Part shown: positions 32,492 through 42,637 of the stretch, piece after piece
How positions within the stretch are numbered: the first letter of the stretch is position 1
How the letters are laid out: the number at the start of each line of letters is the position of its first letter
Assembly: GCA_020747065.1 (NCBI GenBank)
Contig: JAGMVK010000006.1
Span: forward strand, 372,001 to 436,000
Origin: Cadophora sp. MPI-SDFR-AT-0126
Taxonomy: Eukaryota > Ascomycota > Leotiomycetes > Helotiales > Ploettnerulaceae
Direction of reading: 5' to 3'
Length of the DNA stretch: 64,000 nt
Position numbers and translations under genes: made by a program
Notes under the pieces: generated by a model
Told to the model about the DNA's origin: nothing
Database searches by the model: none
What the model saw: only the letters and a program-made list of their open reading frames with translations

Positions 32492-34636
32492 CCTGCGCAA
32501 CAGATTTGAGACACAGCGTTTGAGAGAAAGCACCTAACAAGTTTGATCCGCCGATGAAGAATAAGTCAGAGGGTTGGTGAGATTTTGTGGTTGGATATTG
32601 TGCTTTCTTTGTTATAACCGATTGCGGGTTTGAATTGTTGAAAGAATGCAGTTGGCCACGGAAACCTGGTTTTGGGATGGGTGCGTGTGAGCCAATAATA
32701 CATCAAAGACACATCTAAAGAAATCCATGCCCAACAGCAAGAACAGCAAATGTGAAAGCCTCCCTTCCCGTGGTGATCCAGTTTTCAATCATCGCGTTCT
32801 CATATTGTCTAGGTGGTCAAAAGATGGACGTAGCGCATAGGCGCAGGTATTGGCGGTACTCTTTTCAATAACAGTCAGACGAACCAGACCAGACTTTCTA
32901 TCTTCACAGCTCTTCTCATGTAGCTCCAAGGAAGACTATAAATATCAAAAGCGGCGTGGGGTAGGTCAGAAACTTATGAAGACAATATTAAATGTTACTT
33001 GACAGGAATTTCGACACCTTCACACAGCGGGCTGCCTTTGCTCAGGCGCCGGTTCAGCTTTGACTCAGGCTTGCTCAATCGTTTCACCAGATATCGTTCT
33101 CTTTGAACAAGGAGTCCGAAAAGGCCCTCTTTCCTAGCCTGTGTTTCCAGATCTGTTCCCACTACACTTTTGCAACTTGTATCAGCCGGGTCTCATTGCC
33201 AGAGATTTATTACACAATCATCATTTCTCGCGTTCTTAATTCCGGGGATTTTCGTCTCCTCTGCGATCTACCCGAGGCTGCGTACTACAAATGGCTGTCT
33301 CCCTCTTGCCTCTATCATTTTTCTCTTATCTTTTCTCCTATCTTCTCTACTCTTCTCTCACCCATTTTCTTGCCTATCTCCACTGTTTTGGTGTTGGTGA
33401 TTGGAAAAAATTGTCAGAGCCAGCGAAAAAGAGAAAGAAAAGAAAAGTCCCATCTCCGCTGTGGTATGTTGGGAGAGTTGTTCCGATGGATAATTAGAGC
33501 GAGGGGCTGCAGAAGTTCCAAAAAGCAAGGAGGAACAACTGGAAAGAGGGCTTAAGGCTGCCGCACGAGGCAGCATCCTATCCCTTCGGGTGGCAGCTCG
33601 CTAGAGCGCGAAAATGTAAAAAGGCCGCATCTGATGCAATACTGAAAGGGAATTGAATCTAATTTACTACAAGTATATAGCAGCTTCAAATCAACAATTC
33701 TTACTTTATAAAGTAGTCGCTATGTGTTGTTGTTGCTAGGATATATGGACTTCTAAAGGGGGTCTTCTTTAAACCACGCTTAAACCCGGGCTTGTCACAC
33801 GACGGGATAGCTCTCACCGCCAAATTTTGCACTTTTCCCCCGTATGGCCCCTCTCTCGAAACGTGATGCTCAAATTATTTCGCGAAGTGGCTTTCAGAAT
33901 ATATGCTCGGTGCCGCCGAGCACTATATCAGGGGGAAGATGTGTGGGGTAAGTACTATTATTGTATAAGGGACCTCTTATAATTATGTCCGAATTGACTA
34001 GTAAGTCACATACGTCCCGCTTGCTTTGGGCTAGGTGTGAGCTTCAGCCCAGCACCCAAGTTCGGAGACTTCAATCAACCTCCATGTCACGGGTAACAAC
34101 TTACCTCAATCAAACAGCTTAGTCAAGCCAGACGTTGACAAGAAATGTGAATTTAGAGAAATTAATGCAACAGAAAGGATTATTGGTGGTATTTATGGTT
34201 TGGTGCAATCACGGGTGACTTACATTGTAGCAGAATAACTTTTATTTTTTTCGGTAGAAAGGCGGGCATGAATATCGTCGTTCGTGGGGACCCAAGGAGA
34301 TCGTATGGATTGCACACCTGGCTATATTAGGTCAAGGTGTGAGTGTGAATAATTAAAAAGTTGAGATCTTGCGTATGTTGACAGAATCATGCTTGGCATC
34401 CCCAACCCCCATTCGACATCATAGAGCTCAAGTCACGGTACATATATGGAATATAATTCGTATTGCATTCTCTGAGTCGTGATATCAAGCACCTCGTGCA
34501 GCATGGAAAAACAAAGGTATCCAAGTGTCGCCCTCATAGATCGACCTCAACATCTCTACCTTGGCGAAAGCCACTGCGGCACCGTCAAATCAATCTGACT
34601 TTTCAGCCAGGCCCAAAAATATTCATCGCCCGATTC
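32492..34636. other. Long spacer with a possible tRNA-derived remnant
   Basis: This 2.1 kb has no supportable protein gene. Around 33558-33660 lie a short hairpin (CTGCC/GGCAG) and segments resembling tRNA A and B boxes (see findings). The remainder is AT-leaning spacer with the promoter of the aspartic-like gene at its left end. Confidence 0.4.
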
Positions 34637-35371
34637 CTAGGCCGCCCCATGTATCCTTTTCGCATGCTCAACCATTTTGTCTTTCCTCCCAGTCTCATAG
34701 TCACAAGAGGCATAGGGACAGTGGTCCTTCCTCCCATGAATTGTGGCAATATGACGCTTCAAATCGTACACACGTTTGAAGGAAGCGCTGCAGTTGGGTT
34801 GCGAGCATGCATGTCTTCGACCTTGTTGATGGGGATTTGGTTGGAGCTCATGAGGCTCCTCGGGGGACGGAGAATTTTGAGGCAAGTAATGAGTGGGAAG
34901 TGAGGTCGCTATTGACTGCGATTGAGGCTCAAAGACAATGGGAATGGAGAAGCTTGGTGGCAAGAAATTGCTGTCGGCAAGAGATAGAAAATCGTTTTGC
35001 AGAGTGGCTTCTGACGTTGCTTCTGAAACCCATGTGCCGTGGACAGTCTGTGGCTTCGATAGATCGTGCGAAAGGTATTCGTAATTCGATCTGATATGCT
35101 GACACTTGAGTTGACATATTGGGCAGTCTTGTCGTCGAGACTGATCCAAAGAAGGAACAAGGAGGACAATGGTGCAGCCATCGGTTGCTGGCATGGTAGG
35201 CGATGAGTAATTCATCACTGAACACGGCTTGATATCGGTGCCGAGTAGATGGCACTGGCTAGATGGTAACGGTAAAGCTTGTAGGCTGAGATACTGAGGA
35301 GGGTTTGTACATGCAAAGGCATCTCCGCTCTGGTTGGTTCGTGTAGGCCATGTGCTGGAAGGTACATCCAT
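34637..35371 (-). CDS. C2H2 zinc finger protein
   Basis: A single exon encodes 244 residues from the ATG at 35371. Two zinc fingers close the protein: C-x4-C...H-x4-H in HACSQPNCSASFKRVYDLKRH and a second in HCPYASCDY...HAKRIH. The N-terminal 180 residues are Ser/Pro-rich with a Cys pair (DCPICQLKCQH). Fingers at the extreme C-terminus are common in small fungal C2H2 regulators, which act in the nucleus. An in-frame stop lies six codons before the chosen ATG, so no longer start exists without an intron. The target is unknown. Confidence 0.75.
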   Translation of the reverse strand: MDVPSSTWPTRTNQSGDAFACTNPPQYLSLQALPLPSSQCHLLGTDIKPCSVMNYSSPTMPATDGCTIVLLVPSLDQSRRQDCPICQLKCQHIRSNYEYLSHDLSKPQTVHGTWVSEATSEATLQNDFLSLADSNFLPPSFSIPIVFEPQSQSIATSLPTHYLPQNSPSPEEPHELQPNPHQQGRRHACSQPNCSASFKRVYDLKRHIATIHGRKDHCPYASCDYETGRKDKMVEHAKRIHGAA

Positions 35372-36157
35372 TTCGAAGAACCCAAGTCAAAACGCACAAT
35401 CGTGCTGATATCTTGGATTGAACGCTTAGTAGGAAAAGCTTTGCATTGGATCGATCGATGAGGACACGAAAGACATGAACTTGGCCTCTTTATCATTTGC
35501 ATTCTGCAGTATCGGCATATCACTCACTTCACAAGTATCTGGACCGCTGCAACCAGATTCGGACGAGCGGTGATAACATTGAGCGGTGTTGTTTGTTCTT
35601 GCAATCCAAGACATAGAGGGGATGCTGTCTCAGAGCGATATTCTAGATTCGCTGACAGCAGTACTAACCTTATGCAGTATCAGCGGTCTTGAAGATGTCG
35701 GTCGGTGTTGATGCAGTTGAATGGTCCCAGCGGTTATGGCTGAGCGTCTCCCCGAAATGGCACGTGCCGATGAGCGGTGATGACCGCTCTGACTATTTCG
35801 GCTTAGCTGCATGTCCTCAGCTCCCCAGCCCCTCAGCCTGGTTGCGTGTATGGAAACTCATGAGAACTCTACTCTTGTCTGCTTGTATGCTTTTGTCTGA
35901 ACATGTGAATTTGCTGGATATCTTTTGTACGTTCTCTAAAGCTACAGTCCTACTTCCCGGATTCAGTTTTACCCGCCACGGGCACCCACCACGCGCAGCT
36001 TCCTGTACCTTCTGCCTTTACGCCTGGAATCTCACACGGATCTCAGCACCAGGCTCTAGCCCGTGAAGTAGAGACTCAGTACAATTTCCATCGTATACTG
36101 TGTTATATCGTGGTTTAACGAGTATAATAGCACTGCTCAAAGACCTTGTAATCCGCC
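35372..36157. other. Divergent promoter region of two regulators
   Basis: This 0.8 kb separates the divergent C2H2 and Zn2Cys6 genes. A 62-codon minus-strand frame at 35426-35614 starts with ATG and could be a 5' exon, but no good splice phase joins it to the C2H2 gene. Confidence 0.4.
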
Positions 36158-37932
36158 ATGGCCGATGGAGCTGATCCCATGAACTGGACGGCCTGGCAGC
36201 CTTCGGAAGATTCATTTGCTCTAACTCCATTCAACCTTCACAGCCCATATTCCGTGCCGCTTTCTGATCATTCTGCGACCATTTGGCCTGGTTATGACTC
36301 TCCATTTAATGCAATTGTAGGCGCGGACAGTAGCCCAACATTCAATGATTATCAGATCTCGGATATGCATGCGAGATGGCAAGAGATTGATATGACGATA
36401 GACTCCAACAAATACGACTTCGGAGTCCCCGAATATAGCGAACCGTCTCGTGCACATTCTATAGGGAGCGGCCATGTGTCCATTGGCAGTGCAGCAAGCT
36501 CCAACCACTCTTGGTCAAGTTGGAGAGGAAGAAGCAGAAACAAAGTGCTCAACAGAGCGTCTAGCATAGTTGGCCGAGCTAAGAGCGCAATGAAGGAGGG
36601 CATGTCCAGCTGGAGCCTCCATGGGGCCAAAAAACATGTCTCACCCTCGCCGAGACGCACTGGGAAGTTGACGGACGCCGCTCGAGCTGGCATACGACTT
36701 CTTAGAGGTCAAGGAGCGTGTTGGAAATGCAAGATTCTCAAAAAATCTGTAAGATCAGCGTTTTCTCCCCACCCTCTCTCGACTCGATCAACCTGACAAA
36801 GACAGTGTGATACGGGTGATCCTTGCAAGGAATGCGCTTCCTCTACCAAGCTTGCCTGGCAAACAGTTGGTTGCCAACGAGGAGCTCTTAGTGAAAGCTT
36901 CAAGCCTATCAAGCTATGCCCCAATGAAGGTTCATCTCAAGCAGGCCGCGAACAGAATGCCGTAGAAGATGAGGACTGGGCAGCGAAACAAGCTGAGGCT
37001 AATCGCCTCTGGGAAGACGAGATGCGAACTCGATGCACTGAAGTTGGAGCCACTAGACTACGGATACATCGGAAAACTTACTCCCCGCATTTTCCGCCGG
37101 AACAGCTACCGATTTTGTTGCTGACAGATTCGGCGTTGAAGCAACAAGTTGTCAAGGCTATGAGAGAGCTTAGTCCCAGCCTCGAGGAACCAAAACAAAA
37201 ACAAGAGATATTCATGGTGCTGTATCATGCATCGTTGTACGAAGAATATCTTGACAAACAGACATCTCCAACAGTAAGATTCTCATCTTTCAGGTCTCCG
37301 AACTAGACCAGCTGGAAGTACTGACCTCAGCTCAGAACAATCTGATACTCCTCTCCATACGCTGTCTGAACCACTCCTTAGACGCCCTTCGAAGCGAGTT
37401 CTCTTCCGCGACCGTTCACCATGCCTGTAGATCCGGCAGATGCGGGCTCCATTCAGTAGCAAAACTCCAACAGTCGTCCTCCATATACATCAACGCACTC
37501 CACGATGTCATGTTCAGCAAATGGGGACTTTCAAATAACAGATTATGGTGGCTGTCCGTCTTCTACAGTCTTTGCATTCAGGGCTTCGTCCGCGTCAATC
37601 TAATGAAACTCAGTGAACATGTACAAACTTCGACCGAGGTTTCGGACCAGTGGTCTGCTGCCAAAGTATACCTACATTCATTCATCTCGCTATTCCAGGC
37701 TGCATCGGCAGAGTACGATCCTATCACGATGGCGGACGACTTGTCACCGGCGGAGATGGACCAAATCACTCTTGCTAGGATTGCGGCCAACCCCTGGCGC
37801 TGGGAAGAACAAGGCATTCACAGCTCTTATGATCATTTGAGACGTGTATTCAACGTGGACGGTATTTCCTGCAAGGCTGTTGAGAACACTGCCAACTTGA
37901 ATGCCAATGACAAAGCCAACGGCACTCCCTGA
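36158..37932 (+). CDS. Zn2Cys6 transcription factor, variant cluster
   Basis: Three exons join in phase: 36158-36748, 36806-37273 and 37336-37932, giving 551 residues. The zinc cluster is internal and split by intron 1: C188-x2-C191-x6-C198-x5-C204-x2-C207-x12-C220. The last spacer (ASSTKLAWQTVG) is longer than the classical one and includes a conserved Trp, a variant I know from a large group of Pezizomycotina regulators. The N-terminal 180 residues are disordered, with a basic Ser-rich stretch (SWRGRSRNK). The rest is helical and ends Asn-rich. It should be a nuclear DNA-binding protein; no target can be inferred from its neighbours. The start is in a good context (GCCATGGCC). Confidence 0.88.
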
Positions 37933-39384
37933 CAGACACCTCGAACTATTGTTGACTGGAAATTCATCTCCGGTTTTTATACTTGCCCGAGGTTCAATTT
38001 GAGGTTCAGGGGCTTCTTCTCCCCCAAAGTTCGGAGCTGCCATGCTTTCGTTTTTGTTTCGAATAGATCAAACTAGACATCTCACTCGGTCCGCTCACAC
38101 ACAGCTGTTCTCCATATCTTGTTGTGCTTGGGGCAAACTGGTTTTCTTTCCAGATCTAGCCAGTAGCAGTTGTAACCGGAGAGTCTTCCGCTGGATATCG
38201 AGGAAGAAATTTGAGCCAGCACGGATAAGATGACTAGTACGAATGAATACCCGTATCCGTAGCTCGTAAGCGTACGAGTACTGAGAAGAGACAGGCGAAC
38301 CTGAAGCGCAGCCAGAACCGCTTGCCATGCAGAATAGAAATGAAGCAGAAAAGAGGGGAATTCATATCAAGCTTGGGTAGATATATACGGTAAAGATACT
38401 GTCAAAGTCTAAAATCATGCCAAGCTTGTTTCAGGTTACCGCTTTACTTTTTTTTCTTTTCCGAACTTTATCTAAATCGCGATATATCCCAAGATTACTA
38501 TTGTGGTGGGGATTGGCCCGGGTACACTTTTGTCACCTGACCCGTGCATCCCGCATCGTACTTAAGTTGAAATCTCCTTGGAGAAACAACAACAACAACA
38601 ATAGCACTTTTCCTTCTGATAGGTTTCACATTCCTCTCTTCAATTGACAATTCACACTCTTCAGATATGTGATATCTTTTGATTTCGTCTATTTCTTATT
38701 TCGCAAATATTACACCTTATGCACCGTACATTTGCTACTCTCTTGTCGTGTAGGGGATTCGGGTCTTCCCCTCCACAATATGTTCATTGCTAGCGTAAGG
38801 GTTGCTTTAGATTATATGATTATTATAGGAATAATAATACTCTTCTTATGCCAATAGTTGCGTTCACAAGATGAGAGTCAGGTTTAATACTGACGAGGGC
38901 GATGGATGGAATGACCAAGGGATGTGAGCTAGTCTTTCCTTTGTGTCCTTGCGGATTCTATCTTGCCCTGTTTCTCTCTGACTGTTCGCCGTTCATTTCA
39001 CTTGGAGACTTGATGCTATCTCAATTGTACCTGGAGCTGTGGTACGGTAATGTGGAAATATGCAGCTGTCACTCTCCAGAGGTGCACATCAACTTCCACC
39101 AGTCATTTTTTAGATGCCTTTGTGCTATAAGCCATCGGCATCATTATGCCCATCCTCTAGTAAGCTCTTAGCCACTGCTTTGATGTTCCGATTTCCTGTA
39201 CGAGAGCTGCATCTCTAAAATGCAAGTTTGCTGCCGCCCTATTCAGCCATGCCTCATCCATTCACTCATGCATATCCACAACGCAGCCCTCAAAATGGCA
39301 TATGCCCCAAGCATACCCTCTTCCAACCCGCCTCAAAACACCCCCCAACATACCCAGCTCAAGTTTCCGCAAAGTCAACCACTC
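37933..39384. other. Convergent spacer
   Basis: This 1.45 kb has no gene that I can support. A short AAC microsatellite lies at about 38584-38602. Confidence 0.4.
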
Positions 39385-40578
39385 TCAGCCCTTCTTGCCC
39401 TTCTTCCCTCCCTTCCTCCCCATCCTCAACTTCCCACTCAGCCCCTTCCTCCCGCCCTTACCGTTTCCACCACCTCGACCCTGACCCTCATACTCATCAA
39501 TCGGAACCTGCACCCCATTAATCCTCTCCCCAACCTTGCGATCATTGATCCACGTAATCTGATGACTCTGCATCGCCTTCGGAGCATGTGGTGGGTTCCA
39601 GACTCCTTTTTGTTGCTCCTCGGCTATGTTCTGCCCTTTGTCCACTGCATATTTTGCCGTCTCAGTCTCATGGTCGAGGTTTTGGTTTTCGAGGCTGAGG
39701 TTGTGGGTATGAGGATCTGAGGCTGTAGGGAATGGAGTAGGTGCGGGTTTGGATTGGTGGAAGTAAGGATTGGAGATGGAGACAGTTTTAGTAGTTGAAT
39801 TCATGCTCTGTCGATAGATATCGCGGAATCTGTGGTCGTTCTCGGGGTTGTAAGCATTTCTATCTCTAGGATCCTCGTCACTGTCTTCAGAAGTAGACGT
39901 GGCTGTAAAAGTTTCGTGGGTAGAACAGCAGGACGAAGAAGCATGTATAGAAGAGGAAACTAAGGTAGCGTTCATGGTATTGAGGGGTGTACTTGCAGGC
40001 GGTACGACACCAGTTGGAGGCGTACATGACATCGAAAGCGAACGATCTGGTGAAGGTGCTGAAGAGCGGAAAGTTCGTGGTGCTGGAGTTTTGATATTTC
40101 GGGCTCTGCTTCTGCCTTCTTGCTCGTGAGCAGGTTCGGTTTTGGGTTGAGGTTTGCAGGGTTCCATGTTCTCGGTCTTGATGAATGGCGCGCAGATAGA
40201 TGGAGATGGCGAGGGGCCGTTCGAGCGGTACCGTGCTTGTTGAGGACGTGAGCTGGATGAGCTGTCAACTTTGATGTTAGGATGTTGTTTGGAGTCAAGA
40301 TAAGAGTCCGCGCCAGCGTTATCGGACTTGAACTTAGCATTGGTACTGATAGTTGGTGAAGGCGAGGGCGCGTTGGATCGGGCTCTTTGGATTGCATGAT
40401 GGTTTGAGGGAAGCATCTCTGAGTAAGAGTAGGTTTGATCTTGAGTCTCGCAGTGACCATGGATTGAGGGTGACTGTGCTGCAAATCGGGCACAGCGGGA
40501 TGTATTCACTTCTTTCTGTCAGTGATACTTCTTGCGCGACTAATACTAAACCAAGACAGCGGGCTTACAGTTGTTCAT
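39385..40578 (-). CDS. Low-complexity, basic-tailed protein of unknown function
   Basis: An open frame of 374 codons (40509-39385) lacks its own ATG near the 5' end. An ATG at 40578 (MNN) followed by a GTAAGC donor at 40568 and an AAG acceptor at 40509 would supply one in phase, though a better-looking CAG acceptor nearby gives a stop. The protein has repeated [NS]xPSPSP blocks (SNAPSPSP, SNGPSPSP, SSAPSPDR), a Ser-rich centre, a short conserved-looking stretch (HQITWINDRKVGERINGV, near residue 320) and a Gly/Lys tail (GRKGGKKGKKG). No family is recognised. The segment around WINDRK followed by the basic tail could bind nucleic acid, but this is a guess. The start is uncertain. Confidence 0.5.
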
Positions 40579-41412
40579 TTTCAAGAGCCTATTTAAATCT
40601 TCGATGTTTGTATTTAAGAGGCGGGAATTGAATCAAGAATTGAATTATTGTGTTTTACGCGTCGCGAGATGAAGATGCTCGAAGTCATGCTGCTGATTGC
40701 GGTATCAGGCAGAACCTAAGTTGCGCTAGTGCCTTCTCATGAAAAACAATGCTAGCTTTCATGGGCCAGACAGGCCAAAGCCGCCACAAGCAACTTGCTG
40801 CCCTGAGACACAAGGTCATCTTGTATGTTTTCCTGAAAAGAGCCGACGCGAAACCATTACGTTCTTGTTTGGTATCACCGTCCCTGTCGTTGAGATTAAG
40901 TTGTGTTTTCTTCGCTTAATTCAGCCCCATCTGGCAAAGATGCTCCTTTGCCCGCCATTCCACAAGCACCTCGTCACTGCACTGTAGGCTTGGGCCAGAA
41001 TCGTACTTGTGGATTGATTGTTGAGATCAATTACTGAGCCCGAGTCATGTTTACTAGGCCCTGCCATGTACTTCAAGGCAATGAAACATCTTACGACTGG
41101 ATGTGATCACGCCGTACTCAACATACACTGACGATCTTTCATTTTGGATTCGATAAGGTTGACTTCGGAAACATTTCCTTCAAGGCGGCTCCACATCTTG
41201 TGATGAATAATGTAGTCTGACAGGTTCACGAACTTATACACTGTTCCCCACCTGTAGCCCAGTTCCTGCCAGCCGATGCATCCAAAACCCAAGGCTCAAG
41301 CCCAAAATTTATCTTCGTCCTGCTTCAAGAAATGGTACTGACTCCAATTTGGGATCGTTTCGAACTTCGTCTTCTCGTTTTCCATCCCCTGTTATCATGC
41401 CATCTCCTTCCC
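40579..41412. other. Intergenic spacer
   Basis: No supportable gene. It holds the promoter of the low-complexity gene and the 3' flank of the possible small gene to its right. Confidence 0.35.
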
Positions 41413-41757
41413 TTAAAGATACGCGCCCGCCTTTTGATTACCGCTTTCCCTCCCTTCCACTGCCACGTCCCCTATGCGCCTCTCCCTCAACGATATCTCA
41501 CCCATCATTTTCGTCAGCTCTATCTCCAGCTTCTTCTGAACCCCTTTCGACCTTCCCACATCCCCAGCCTTCTTTCTTACCACCGTCTTCGTATTCTTGG
41601 TAGTTTTGCGGAGGTCTGGAGATGGAGATGATTGCTCGGCAGTGTTGGTGTTGTAACTGTTATCCTTGGAGCTTGAAGCAGAGGTGGAGCAGGTCGAGCA
41701 TGTATTGCAGAGCGCGCCTAATAGATTATCAGTATCCATGTTGTATGTGGACGTCAT
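41413..41757 (-). CDS. Possible small basic protein
   Basis: An ATG-started frame of 114 codons reads MTSTYNMDTDNLLGAL, then a Cys/Ser/Thr-rich patch (CNTCSTCSTSASSS), a Lys/Thr stretch (KTTKNTKTVVRKKAG) and a helical end (KKLEIELTKMMGEISLRERR). The composition resembles a real fungal disordered protein, but there is no domain, and antisense frames are also open. It could be a gene or part of one. Confidence 0.4.
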   Translation of the reverse strand: MTSTYNMDTDNLLGALCNTCSTCSTSASSSKDNSYNTNTAEQSSPSPDLRKTTKNTKTVVRKKAGDVGRSKGVQKKLEIELTKMMGEISLRERRIGDVAVEGRESGNQKAGAYL

Positions 41758-42637
41758 CGTGGAGGCTCGGGATTGGTGGTAGTTGTCCTACTTTGGTATT
41801 TCAATTGATTTTCGTGGTCGTGGAAATCCTTGCGTGATACATTCACCGAAAGGGAAGATGAGCGCTTTCTCTGTGGTGACCCATTGAAGGAGTGCTCGTA
41901 GGAGTGTTTGATGTGCCGGTCATCTGTGCGCGCCTTCAGTGTTTGTCCACGGTAAAGCTCGATCGAACGGATTATTTACCCTTCGCGTGACGTCGTGGTG
42001 CCATGATAAGATATGAAATTGCGAACGCCAGCTAAATAGAAGTTGTCGTTCAAAATTCATTACACGCCAGGAACCACGGACCAGAGAAGTAGGGAAGGCG
42101 CGATGTCGAGGCAATGGAGTGGACTTCGCTAAAATTTGACAGGAGGGCAGATTATTGTAGCTCATCAGTTCGTGATTGTGGTATAGCTTTTATCATCAAA
42201 TTCTTCTGATTCATCGAGATATACAAGATGATGATGTTTCGGTTTATTTCCATCAGCCCCCACTCAACATTTCGAGTCTGCAATGTGGTATCCCGACTCT
42301 CTCGTGACGGTTCTCGCAGGCCAATGGCACAAATTCTTTGGTTCTGGCCCATCAAAGTAAAGCGCGAAATAACTTAACTCACTGTTCAGGGAAATCACAG
42401 AACTTCAAAGAGAGTCACGGAACGAAAACGAAAGGTTATGATGACAGATGTTATTCATTTTGTGGTACAGAGCAACCATAATGAAAGAAGTTATACTGCA
42501 GCAACGAGAACCACTGACGGAGATGCGAAATCTTCAGCAAGGATCAGCTTACCATGTGGCGCCGCAGAATGTACGTCTGATCATGCTGGCAAACCAAAGG
42601 TACAATGTAGTATCCTACTAGCCAATGTGAGCGGAGC
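41758..42637. other. Intergenic spacer
   Basis: No supportable gene. It lies between two minus-strand frames. Confidence 0.35.

Noticed and set aside
35426..35614. 62-codon frame as a 5' exon of the C2H2 gene
   Set aside because: A branch site is present, but no donor/acceptor pair joins it in phase, and an in-frame stop lies just before the C2H2 ATG.
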